Of a stretch of 45,134 nt of DNA, positions 24,448 through 31,862 are shown one piece after another. Origin of the DNA: Bacteroidota bacterium (GTDB lineage: Bacteria; Bacteroidota; Bacteroidia; Palsa-948); the NCBI GenBank assembly GCA_016195025.1, contig JACQAL010000014.1, forward strand, positions 1 to 45,134, in the 5' to 3' direction. The notes below the pieces were generated by a model. That model was given only the letters and a program-made list of their open reading frames with translations. It was not told the DNA's origin and made no database searches. The stretch's first letter is position 1. Each line of letters begins with the position of its first letter. Both the position numbers and the translations under genes were made by a program.

Positions 24448-24807
24448 ATGGGTTCTACTATAAAACATTTTATTGTCAAAGAAAGCCGCAAGGCAAATAA
24501 AAAAATTCAAGTTGAGTTTTTAATTGATTCGGGCGCTGTGTATAGTTTAGTTCCGGCAGAGCAATTAAAAAAACTTGGCATTAAACCATATAAAACTCTT
24601 GATTTTGTTTTAGCAGACGGAAGCAAAATGACACGGCAGGTTGGTGATGCTTATTTTGAATATCAGGGAGAAGGCGGGTCAGCGCCTGTAATCTTTGGAG
24701 AAAAAGGCGATGAGCCGCTGCTCGGAGTTACCACGCTCGAAAGTTTAGGATTAGTATTGAATCCTTTTAAACGAGAGTTATATCCGATGCGAATGCTGAT
24801 GGTGTAA
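24448..24807 (+). CDS. Retropepsin-like aspartic protease (clan AA)
   Basis: This 119-aa protein has the single-domain retropepsin layout. The catalytic motif is FLIDSGAVYSLVP (Asp-Ser-Gly, about residue 28), with PVIFGEKGDEPLLGVTTLESLGLVLNP-type strands split over the second half and a C-terminal KRELYPMRM. Such proteins work as dimers, with one catalytic Asp per chain. Close relatives are common in bacteria next to toxin-antitoxin genes and mobile cargo, but the substrate is unknown. I use the ATG at 24448; the longer open frame from 24298 runs through repeat DNA. A pair of strong palindromes follows the stop. Confidence 0.75.
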   Translation: MGSTIKHFIVKESRKANKKIQVEFLIDSGAVYSLVPAEQLKKLGIKPYKTLDFVLADGSKMTRQVGDAYFEYQGEGGSAPVIFGEKGDEPLLGVTTLESLGLVLNPFKRELYPMRMLMV

Positions 24808-24814
24808 ATTTCCC

Positions 24815-24905
24815 GTACGCGCTCCGATGCATCGGAGTGCGGGAGTCCCGATTTTATCGGTCCGAAGGACTCTCGGAGGAGTCCCATCGGACTCCTTCGG
24901 AGGAT
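24815..24905. repeat. Nested palindromes after the protease-like gene
   Basis: CTCCGATGCATCGGAG (24822-24837) is a perfect 16-bp palindrome. TCCGAAGGA (24861-24869) pairs with TCCTTCGGA (24893-24901), with further GGAGTCC/GGACTCC pairing between. CGTACGCGC at the left edge is shared with 24167 and 25957. A terminator function for the protease gene is possible. Confidence 0.7.
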
Positions 24906-24907
24906 AC

Positions 24908-25185
24908 AGAGCCATAAAAAAATATAAAACCTCCCGTTTACTTGCAGGGAGAAGAAGCAGTGCGTTTTCGTTTATCGCGATTTCATTTAACGAGTAAGAC
25001 ATTGCTGCTTTACATACAACAAAACGCTTGTCAAACACTACTGATTTACTGGAAGTTAAAAAATGTTAAATAGGACGAATGCCCGTAATTCTCCTATGAG
25101 TTTTATGTTTTCTCCTATGAAGTTTCAGTTTTTATAGAGGAGGGGAATGAAAAAATAATTTCAGCGGAATAAAATTTTGAAAATA
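24908..25185. other. Gene-free stretch with a short 21-bp spaced doublet
   Basis: No convincing gene is present. TTCTCCTATGA occurs at 25089-25099 and again at 25110-25120, exactly 21 bp apart, the same spacing as in the arrays further right. The rest is AT-rich without a pattern I can name. Confidence 0.4.
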
Positions 25186-25240
25186 ATTTTGGGAGATTCC
25201 TCATTTCTCCACCTATGGCGGATTCATTCGGAATGACATT
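25186..25240. repeat. Palindromic element, inverted half copy
   Basis: GGGAGATTCCTC to TTCGGAATGACA matches the right arm of the family seen at 13684-13776. Together with 25330-25365 it forms an outward-facing inverted pair around about 90 bp. Confidence 0.7.
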
Positions 25241-25329
25241 TTTTGATTGATAAGGCGGGTGCGGACATTGGATTTTTTCTTTTTACAAAAATTTGCTTGT
25301 CCGCGCCAATTTTACTCTCTGATTTTAAC

Positions 25330-25365
25330 CTGTCATTCCGAGCCGGGCGAGGAATCTCATTTTTG
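25330..25365. repeat. Palindromic element, forward half copy
   Basis: CCTGTCATTCCGAGCCGGGC plus GAGGAATCTC matches the left arm of the family, in the orientation opposite to the copy at 25186-25240. Confidence 0.7.
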
Positions 25366-25413
25366 TTTCAGGTGAGCATAAAAAAATTCAGAAGTTTTTC
25401 CTTCGTTTTAGCT

Positions 25414-25772
25414 ATGACAAATCAGCATTTCGTTTTCGTAGTGATTTTAAAGCATCCTGACAAAAACGGATACATCTTTCCTAAAAACGTTAATGATTTG
25501 TTACAAGACGTTTACATTTTGACGCAGGACGTTAAGATAAAGTGACAAGACGTTAATGTTTTTTAGCGGGACGTTAAGATAAAGTGACAAGACGTTAAGA
25601 TAAAGTGACAAGATGATATCATCCCGTCACAAATTGTAACGATAAAGTGACAAGATGATATCATCCCGTCACAAATTGTAACGATAAAGTGACAAGATGA
25701 TATCATCCCGTCACAAATTGTAACGATAAAGTGAAAGATTGTTTACGTTTTTTCCAAATGACAGAAATGTTG
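25414..25772. repeat. 21-bp periodic array 1 (about 17 units)
   Basis: Units of 21 bp can be set out from about 25457 to 25772, with weaker ones from 25414 and a one-base slip near 25457. A common unit reads GTGACAAGACG then TTAAGATAAA. From 25605 to 25730 a dimer (GTGACAAGATG/ATATCATCCC and GTCACAAATTG/TAACGATAAA, 42 bp) is repeated three times almost without change. Column 18 is T in all 12 units from 25500 to 25751, and a palindrome GATGATATCATC occurs in the dimers. The array belongs to the same family as array 2. Confidence 0.9.
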
Positions 25773-25794
25773 AAATTTGTGGCGGGCAAAAAAT

Positions 25795-25953
25795 TTACTG
25801 TATCACAATCTTTTTCTCGTAAATGGCATCGTTGCTGGTGGCAACAACCGTGTAAATTCCGGGTAATAATTTTTGCTGGGGGTCAATAGCAATCACTTCT
25901 TTGTCATTGTAGATGATAGCGACTTTGGAATAGCATTCTCTTCCGAGAAAATC
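25795..25953 (-). pseudogene. Remnant of a T9SS C-terminal sorting domain
   Basis: On the minus strand a frame without its own start reads DFLGRECYSKVAIIYN to LLPGIYTVVATSND to YEKKIVIQ and a stop. This is the final 50 residues of a T9SS type A sorting domain (DxLGR, LPxGxYxV, KKIVIQ). The 5' side is cut at a CGTACGCGC repeat (25955-25978), so the body of the gene is gone. It lies between the two 21-bp arrays. Confidence 0.75.
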
Positions 25954-26065
25954 CCCCGTACGCGCCCGTACGCGCTAAGCTAGGAAAGTTCTCTCAAAAA
26001 ACCACAAATTTCAAGGCAAAAAGAAATTTTTCAGAAATTAATGCGATTTTAATCTAAAACTCAAA

Positions 26066-26443
26066 GTGACGAAATCATATGGTTTAGTGAAGAAACCATC
26101 TGATTTAGTGACGGAACCTACTCATTCCTTCACTAAACGTACTGTTCCGGTAATCAAATGTTATTATTTAGTCGCTTTTTCATGTGGTTTCGTGAAGAAA
26201 CGTTTTCTTTCGTTGAAGAAAAGGCGCGGTTGAATAAGCGAACCGTATCATTCATTCTCTCAACCAAATCATGTAGCAACAAAATCAAATCTTTTGTTAA
26301 AGAAAAGAATTGATTGCATGAAGGAATGCAGTGATTTGTTTGCCTTAACATATCATTTCACCTGAGAAACATTTCTTCCTGTTAAGAAAACATGCGGTTG
26401 CCTTAGCGAAACAGATATTCTTATTGCTTTATGCCATCTTCCT
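26066..26443. repeat. 21-bp periodic array 2 (18 degenerate units without indels)
   Basis: Eighteen consecutive 21-bp units from 26066 keep perfect register. The general unit is GTgAaGAAA (columns 1-9), then YCATaT (10-15), then gaTTT and a variable base (16-21). By my count column 18 is T in 18 of 18 units, column 9 A in 17, column 15 T in 16, column 2 T in 16 and column 8 A in 15, while the rest varies strongly. Columns 6-21 form an imperfect palindrome (GAAAYCATATGRTTTC). AAA and TTT columns lie about 10.5 bp apart, one helical turn. The array ends about 35 bp before the glycosyltransferase start. In-frame stops on both strands argue against coding. Confidence 0.92.
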
Positions 26444-26478
26444 GGAGGCAATAATTTCCTTACTTTTATTTTTTTTAC

Positions 26479-28086
26479 ATGAAACAACTGCGTTTGTTTT
26501 TTACTGACCGCAATACTAAATACGGTGTTATTTTTATTCTGCTCTTTCTGTTGCTGTGCGGAATTTACCAGTATCATTTAATTCTTTTTTTTCGCCCGCA
26601 GGGGTTTCATCAGTGGAGGCAGACGATTGGGCTGTCCATTGCCTTGAATTATTATTCTAACGGCATGAACTTTTTTCTGCCGGAAGTTAATCATCTTTTA
26701 GCAGACGGAGGCAAAACAGGATATGCAGTTGCCGAATGCCCGCTGCTGTATTATTTATATGCGGTGTTATGGAAGATTTTTGGCGTTCGTGAATTTATTC
26801 CGCGCCTCATAAGTTTGCTGCTTGTCTTCGGAGGTTTATTTTCAGTTTATAAAATTGCGGCAAAGCGGCTCGGCATTTTTTGGAGCATGCTGCTGCCCTT
26901 ATTCATTTTTACTTCTCCCGTTGCCGCGTATTACAGCATCAGTTTTCTTCCCGATAGTTCTGCCTTCGGAATTGCGCTCATAAGTTTATATTGCTTTGAC
27001 CGCTTCAGGTCAACGCAGGAAAACAAATGGATGTATTTATTTTTTGCTTTATCGCTGCTTGCGGGACTTTTGAAAACCACTTCTGCCATGTTCTTCGCGG
27101 CTGTGTTTGTGGTTTTTCTGCTCGAGAAAACAAAAATAGTTTCGTTTGATAAAAAAATATTTAAAGGCGGCTACAAGGAATTTATTTTATTCTTTGTTGC
27201 GCTGGCAGGAATTGCTTCGTGGTATTTATGGGCAGCGCATTACAATGAAATTCATGATGCCCATATTTCTGATAGCCGGATTCTTCCTATATGGAGTTTA
27301 ACCAAAGACGAAATACTTACTGTTATTCGCGATGTATATGAAATTAACTGGTACCAGTTTTTTTGCCCGCAAACTTCTTTTCTTTTTATTTTTCTCACAG
27401 CAGGAATATTTTTTCTTAAAAAGAATTCAGATTCTTTTTTATGGCTCCTTTCTCTCTTGCTGGTTGTGGGCGCAATTATTTACATCCTTCTCTGGTTTGC
27501 CGTTTGGGGAAGGCACGATTACTACATGTTCCCGCTGTTTCTTTCGCTGATAGTGCCGCTGATAACTTTTTGGGATTACCTGAAAAAAAATTTTCCATCT
27601 CTGCATGAATCCAGGGCATTAAAGATTCTTGTTTTCATTTTTTGGGGATATAATGTATGGTATTGCAGCAATAATGTGCGCCTGCGAAACGGAATTGGCG
27701 CGGGAGAGTTGGTTTTAACTTCCACTAATTTGGAAAAAGGATTCTGGGATTGGTATTCATGGGACCACAACACGAGAAGAAAAGCATACGAAACAATTGA
27801 ATCGTATAACAGGGAAATCGGCATAATGCAGAATGATTTGGTGATTTCATTGCCCGATGAAAGCGTATGCATAACCCTTTACCTGATGAATCAGCGGGGA
27901 TGGAATGAATACGGGGATTTCCGTTTTGAAAACCCAGGAATAAAAAACAAAATTGATTTGGGAGCGAAATACTTATTTGTTGGCGATTCTACGTTGCTGA
28001 CTCATCCGAACATTCAGCCCTTCACACAGCATAAAATAGGGCAGTATGAAAATATTTCTGTTTATGATTTGAGGGCGTATAAATGA
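26479..28086 (+). CDS. GT-C type membrane glycosyltransferase (family 39-like)
   Basis: This 535-aa polytopic membrane protein has about 10-12 hydrophobic segments, the first at residues 15-35. The first large extracytoplasmic loop carries GFHQWRQTIGLSIALNYYS and PEVNHLLADGGKTGYAVAECP, in the place where GT39/PMT-like enzymes hold acidic catalytic residues. The C-terminal 130 residues are soluble. Such enzymes move sugars from polyprenyl-phosphate donors onto lipids, glycans or proteins on the outer side of the inner membrane. It is convergent with two further GT-C genes, which points to a surface-glycan locus. Donor and acceptor cannot be read from the sequence. Confidence 0.75.
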   Translation: MKQLRLFFTDRNTKYGVIFILLFLLLCGIYQYHLILFFRPQGFHQWRQTIGLSIALNYYSNGMNFFLPEVNHLLADGGKTGYAVAECPLLYYLYAVLWKIFGVREFIPRLISLLLVFGGLFSVYKIAAKRLGIFWSMLLPLFIFTSPVAAYYSISFLPDSSAFGIALISLYCFDRFRSTQENKWMYLFFALSLLAGLLKTTSAMFFAAVFVVFLLEKTKIVSFDKKIFKGGYKEFILFFVALAGIASWYLWAAHYNEIHDAHISDSRILPIWSLTKDEILTVIRDVYEINWYQFFCPQTSFLFIFLTAGIFFLKKNSDSFLWLLSLLLVVGAIIYILLWFAVWGRHDYYMFPLFLSLIVPLITFWDYLKKNFPSLHESRALKILVFIFWGYNVWYCSNNVRLRNGIGAGELVLTSTNLEKGFWDWYSWDHNTRRKAYETIESYNREIGIMQNDLVISLPDESVCITLYLMNQRGWNEYGDFRFENPGIKNKIDLGAKYLFVGDSTLLTHPNIQPFTQHKIGQYENISVYDLRAYK

Positions 28087-28098
28087 TATTGTTTAGAA

Positions 28099-29943
28099 TC
28101 ATTTTTCGCGAAGAATTTCATATTTCAAATCATCAATAAAAATTTCTTTATCGGTATTCGGAAGCCAGACAAAAATTTTAACTGTATCGCTCTTGCTTCT
28201 TATTGCCGATGTCGGGATTTCCAATGAAATATTGCTCCATTTCCCGGGCGTTGATTCTACACAATAAAAATCCAAATCCTTATAGAAATATACGCCTGTG
28301 TCGCATGTAAAAGTAAGTGCGAGTAAATTCTCCTTTACACCAACTTCACTCTTTGAAAAAAATTTTACAGATGCCATTCTCTTTCCGGTAGTAGTATCCT
28401 TTAAAATTTCTTCTGCACGGAGAGAGAGAGCAGGAGAAAATGAATGCTGTTGATTTAATAGGAGAGAATATTTTCCGCTAGCAGCAACAGATGTTGAGTA
28501 AAAAGCATTTTCTTTTTCCACACTGTTTTCGAAATTTAATTCTTTAATTGTAGTATGCAAAAGCATTTTTTCATTTTCATATTCTGGAAGCCCCATGTGT
28601 GCGCTCTCAATATCAGGTTCTTTTAAGCATTGCCAAAAGGTTCCCGGCACATCTGTTTTCAGGAAAGAAAGCCAATAAGATTTTTTAGTCATTGAAGCGC
28701 AGGTGATATATCCATTCTCATATTGCCATTCCTGAAAAACATTTAAAGAAATTAAAAGTGTGGCAACTGTTAAAATCACTCCCCGCACAAGATTTTTTTT
28801 GCTGAGAAAGAAATTATAGCATGATGCCATCGTAATGGCAAGCAGGGAATAGATATCAATATAGGCGCGCAGACCGAATCCTCCATGCCACCACGCCCAC
28901 CAGCAATGTAGTACATAAATAAAAATTACAAGTATGATTAAAATTGGCAATCGCATCTGTTTGATTTTTTCCTTCATTAAAAAAATCCCAATGATGCCGA
29001 ACAACATTATTGGAGTATAAAGAAGCCATCCGTTTCTATATCCAAAAAGCCCTGCCATGATATGCGGGTTGTTGCAAAAAAATCTGTCGCCCGTGTATGA
29101 AAAGTAGAGCCATTCTCCTGTAATATATTTCCAGTAAATAAGCTGAGGAATTCCGGGGAGAATAAAACAAAGCAGAATAATAAATGCTTTCCCAAGATTA
29201 TTTTTTAAGAGATGCAGTTTTTCTTTTGCAGAATGCAAATCAGTTATTCCGTACAACACAGGAAAGAGTATGAATAAAATCAAATTTGGCCGGATGATAA
29301 CGAGTAATCCTCCTGTAAATCCTAATAAAGCAGATATTTTTTTTGTCGGATTAGAATGCCATTTGACCGTTGACCACAAAAACAAACAGGACACAAAAAA
29401 TACATATGCATGTGCCATCAATGCCTCTGCAGTTGCATAATAAAGAAGATTTGTTCCGAAGAAGAGAGAAAAAATAACTAATGAAACTATTTTATCCGAA
29501 AAATAATTCAACAAAAGTTTTCTTAGAAAAATAAATCCGATGATAAGATATATTAATGTCCCGAATTGGAGAAAAACCTGATAGGGCACTGAAAACCCAT
29601 CTTGCGGTTCGTTTGCAATTCCTGCATATAAATGCCCGAGAAAGAAAAAAGGCGCGTATAAAAAACTTACACCCATTGCCGTTTTAATTACTTTTCCTCC
29701 GTTATGCGCGGTCTCGGGCCAGAATTTCAGAACAAAAAAATTTGGATTCTTCTCAATAAAATGCATGGTAATGTCTTTATAAATAAAAACAGCCGGCAAA
29801 TAATCATAATAGGAAACAACATCCCAGACAATAGGATTTTTATCCCAGCGCTTATTGGCAACGAAAGAAGAAACCCAGTACATTACAATCAGTAGAATGC
29901 AAACTTTGCTGAGAAGATTTTTCTTTGAAGAAAGAAGGTTCAT
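28099..29943 (-). CDS. GT-C type membrane protein with C-terminal beta-sandwich
   Basis: This 614-aa protein has a membrane part of about 10 segments (residues 10-430). Its first loop contains WDVVSYYDYLPAVFIYKDI, with the acidic residues typical of GT-C enzymes. The last 130 residues (from FENSVEKENAFYSTSV to IFIDDLKYEILREK) look like a soluble beta-sandwich of carbohydrate-binding type with the closing DDLK strand. It overlaps the preceding gene as ATGA and is the last of three overlapping genes. A similar C-terminal domain occurs in the upstream protein, so the two are related partners. Glycosyl transfer outside the inner membrane is likely, but the specificity is unknown. Confidence 0.72.
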   Translation of the reverse strand: MNLLSSKKNLLSKVCILLIVMYWVSSFVANKRWDKNPIVWDVVSYYDYLPAVFIYKDITMHFIEKNPNFFVLKFWPETAHNGGKVIKTAMGVSFLYAPFFFLGHLYAGIANEPQDGFSVPYQVFLQFGTLIYLIIGFIFLRKLLLNYFSDKIVSLVIFSLFFGTNLLYYATAEALMAHAYVFFVSCLFLWSTVKWHSNPTKKISALLGFTGGLLVIIRPNLILFILFPVLYGITDLHSAKEKLHLLKNNLGKAFIILLCFILPGIPQLIYWKYITGEWLYFSYTGDRFFCNNPHIMAGLFGYRNGWLLYTPIMLFGIIGIFLMKEKIKQMRLPILIILVIFIYVLHCWWAWWHGGFGLRAYIDIYSLLAITMASCYNFFLSKKNLVRGVILTVATLLISLNVFQEWQYENGYITCASMTKKSYWLSFLKTDVPGTFWQCLKEPDIESAHMGLPEYENEKMLLHTTIKELNFENSVEKENAFYSTSVAASGKYSLLLNQQHSFSPALSLRAEEILKDTTTGKRMASVKFFSKSEVGVKENLLALTFTCDTGVYFYKDLDFYCVESTPGKWSNISLEIPTSAIRSKSDTVKIFVWLPNTDKEIFIDDLKYEILREK

Positions 29944-31862
29944 TGGAATTCAATTTTAAAATCATCAACAAAGAATGTTTTCTTTGATTTATTCCAGACA
30001 TAAAGTTTAATACTGTTTTCAGGGCTCACTAAATCGGCAGAAGGAATAAATTTTGTTTCAAATAGGTTCCATTCATTTTCTCTAGATGCATCCATTTTAA
30101 TTTCTTTTCTTTCCCAAGATAAATTATTGCCGGCAGGATTATTTATCTCCATTACAAAAAACACATCGCTTAATTTTTGGGGAGAAAAAATTTTTAACTG
30201 AATTTTTATTTCCTGCAGGTCAGCATAATTTAATTTTTTATTAACCGTTGCGCTGAATTCATTTCTTTCGGAAAGTTTTGAACTAAATTTTCCCGATGAA
30301 GATTTTTCCTGCGTGAGTGTATTTTCGTTATCAAGTTCCCCCCTTTGCTCCATATCAAAAAATTCAACATAGGTTTTTTTAGTTTTATGTATTCTTTCCC
30401 TGCTGAATACATAAACTGCAAATTTATTTCCCCCCAGCACAGTGAATTCTTCTTTTGGCTTAAATACTTTCAGCAAACTGAAATTTGTATCGTTCATAAT
30501 TGTATCCAGCGGAATTCTGGCTTCGTTTGCACCATAATGAGCGTCCCACACAATCAATGATTTTTCCGGTACGGTTGTAATTCCCCATTTCTTTATTGCG
30601 GGATACAATGACCACAATTCAACTACTCTATTAGTATCGAATACGTCAAGCGAAAGTACATGACCAAGGAACGGATGCAGGTAATATATCCTCTGGGTTT
30701 TATACTTAGAATTTTTAATCCATTCTCCCGCTTTTTTTATTACCATTTGTTCGCCTTCAATCCTATAAGGAAAATAATATTGTCTGAATGGAACGCAGAT
30801 AACTATCGCCATGAAAGCGCAAACAGCAATTAATTTCACTTTTGATTTTTTAAAAGGAGAAAAAATGAAGTTTAATCCTCGCAGTCCAACAAGAGCCGCT
30901 ACCGGAATAATGCCCGCCATTACGCGAATTAACCCGAGCGAACCCGCAATGCCTTTCCACCAAAAAACAGAATGCGCTACAAAAACAATTACAAACGATC
31001 CGTAAATAAGAAAAGATTCTTCAGCAAAGAAATTTTTTTCACGAGCTGTATTTTGTGATTTCAGGAAAAACAACCGATAAAAGAAATAAACGATGCCGCA
31101 AAGAAGCACCAATGTTAGCGGCTTGCCGAAAATTTCATCATAGTTGTTTACAAAATGTAAAAGTTCTCCATGGCCATATAGGTCGCTGTTTTGTCCAGTA
31201 TACGGATTTTGGTTTTTTATCCAGAAAAGGTCATGATAATAAAAATATCCAATAATAGAAAATGCAATGGTTCCAAAAGCAAGGAAAGGGAACATGAAAA
31301 TTTTTCTTCTGTAAATTAAAACAATAAAAAAAAATGGCAGTATCAAATATCCTTCTGAACGCACATAAGGCAAAAATGAAACTAACATGGCGGATAGAAA
31401 AAAACTTTCTTCAAAAGTTAAATAAACAGCAAGCATTAATACAAAACCGAAAAAGGGTTCGGTCAAACCGCTGTTCATGGTTGGAAAATAAATAGATGAA
31501 AAAAGCAATAAGAAAATTACGGCAAGAGGAATTTTCATCTTCAGTTTTTTTGCTGTCAGGTAGCATAGCAATGAAGAAAATATTCCACACAGAATATTAA
31601 AAACATTTATTCCTAACAAGCCGAACTGTGAAAACGGGGAACTTATTAAGGTGAAAAAAGGTTTTCCCCAACTATAAAGGAATAATTGCGGATGTTTCCA
31701 TGAATACCGCGATACCATATAATGCCTTAACCCATCCCCCGAATCAAAAGTTCCTTCAGAAAAATATGCTATAACAAAAAAGAAAATAAAAAGCACAATG
31801 AAGAGCGAAGTCAGCAAAATCTGTTCGCTTATTTTATCCCGTATGGAAAAAACCTTACTCAA
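29940..31862 (-). CDS. GT-C type membrane glycosyltransferase with C-terminal beta-sandwich
   Basis: This 640-aa protein has about 10 membrane segments after residue 12. The first loop FDSGDGLRHYMVSRYSW has the Asp pair expected for GT-C catalysis, followed by YSWGKPFFTLISSPF, typical of mannosyltransferase-like GT39 members. The C-terminal 140 residues (from VEFFDMEQRGELDNENTL to FFVDDFKIEF) form a predicted beta-sandwich like that of the 614-aa neighbour. The start overlaps the GH16-like gene by 8 bp and the end overlaps the next gene by 4 bp, so the three are an operon. The substrate is unknown. Confidence 0.75.
   Translation of the reverse strand: MSKVFSIRDKISEQILLTSLFIVLFIFFFVIAYFSEGTFDSGDGLRHYMVSRYSWKHPQLFLYSWGKPFFTLISSPFSQFGLLGINVFNILCGIFSSLLCYLTAKKLKMKIPLAVIFLLLFSSIYFPTMNSGLTEPFFGFVLMLAVYLTFEESFFLSAMLVSFLPYVRSEGYLILPFFFIVLIYRRKIFMFPFLAFGTIAFSIIGYFYYHDLFWIKNQNPYTGQNSDLYGHGELLHFVNNYDEIFGKPLTLVLLCGIVYFFYRLFFLKSQNTAREKNFFAEESFLIYGSFVIVFVAHSVFWWKGIAGSLGLIRVMAGIIPVAALVGLRGLNFIFSPFKKSKVKLIAVCAFMAIVICVPFRQYYFPYRIEGEQMVIKKAGEWIKNSKYKTQRIYYLHPFLGHVLSLDVFDTNRVVELWSLYPAIKKWGITTVPEKSLIVWDAHYGANEARIPLDTIMNDTNFSLLKVFKPKEEFTVLGGNKFAVYVFSRERIHKTKKTYVEFFDMEQRGELDNENTLTQEKSSSGKFSSKLSERNEFSATVNKKLNYADLQEIKIQLKIFSPQKLSDVFFVMEINNPAGNNLSWERKEIKMDASRENEWNLFETKFIPSADLVSPENSIKLYVWNKSKKTFFVDDFKIEFQ

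Noticed and set aside
24778-25038. 86-codon minus-strand ORF opposite the end of the protease-like gene
   Set aside because: Its C-terminal half is the translation of nested palindromes and it overlaps a better gene.
25243-25545. 100-codon plus-strand ORF in the repeat region
   Set aside because: It runs through a palindromic element and into the 21-bp array, has no family-like motif, and its composition follows the repeats.
26154-26351. 65-codon minus-strand ORF inside array 2, with heptad-like pattern
   Set aside because: Any open frame over a 21-bp array looks like a seven-residue repeat. The frame is closed by stops on both sides within the array, and the conserved columns include third codon positions.
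25414-26443. CRISPR array
   Set aside because: The period is 21 bp with no alternation of constant repeat and unique spacer, and no cas gene is near.
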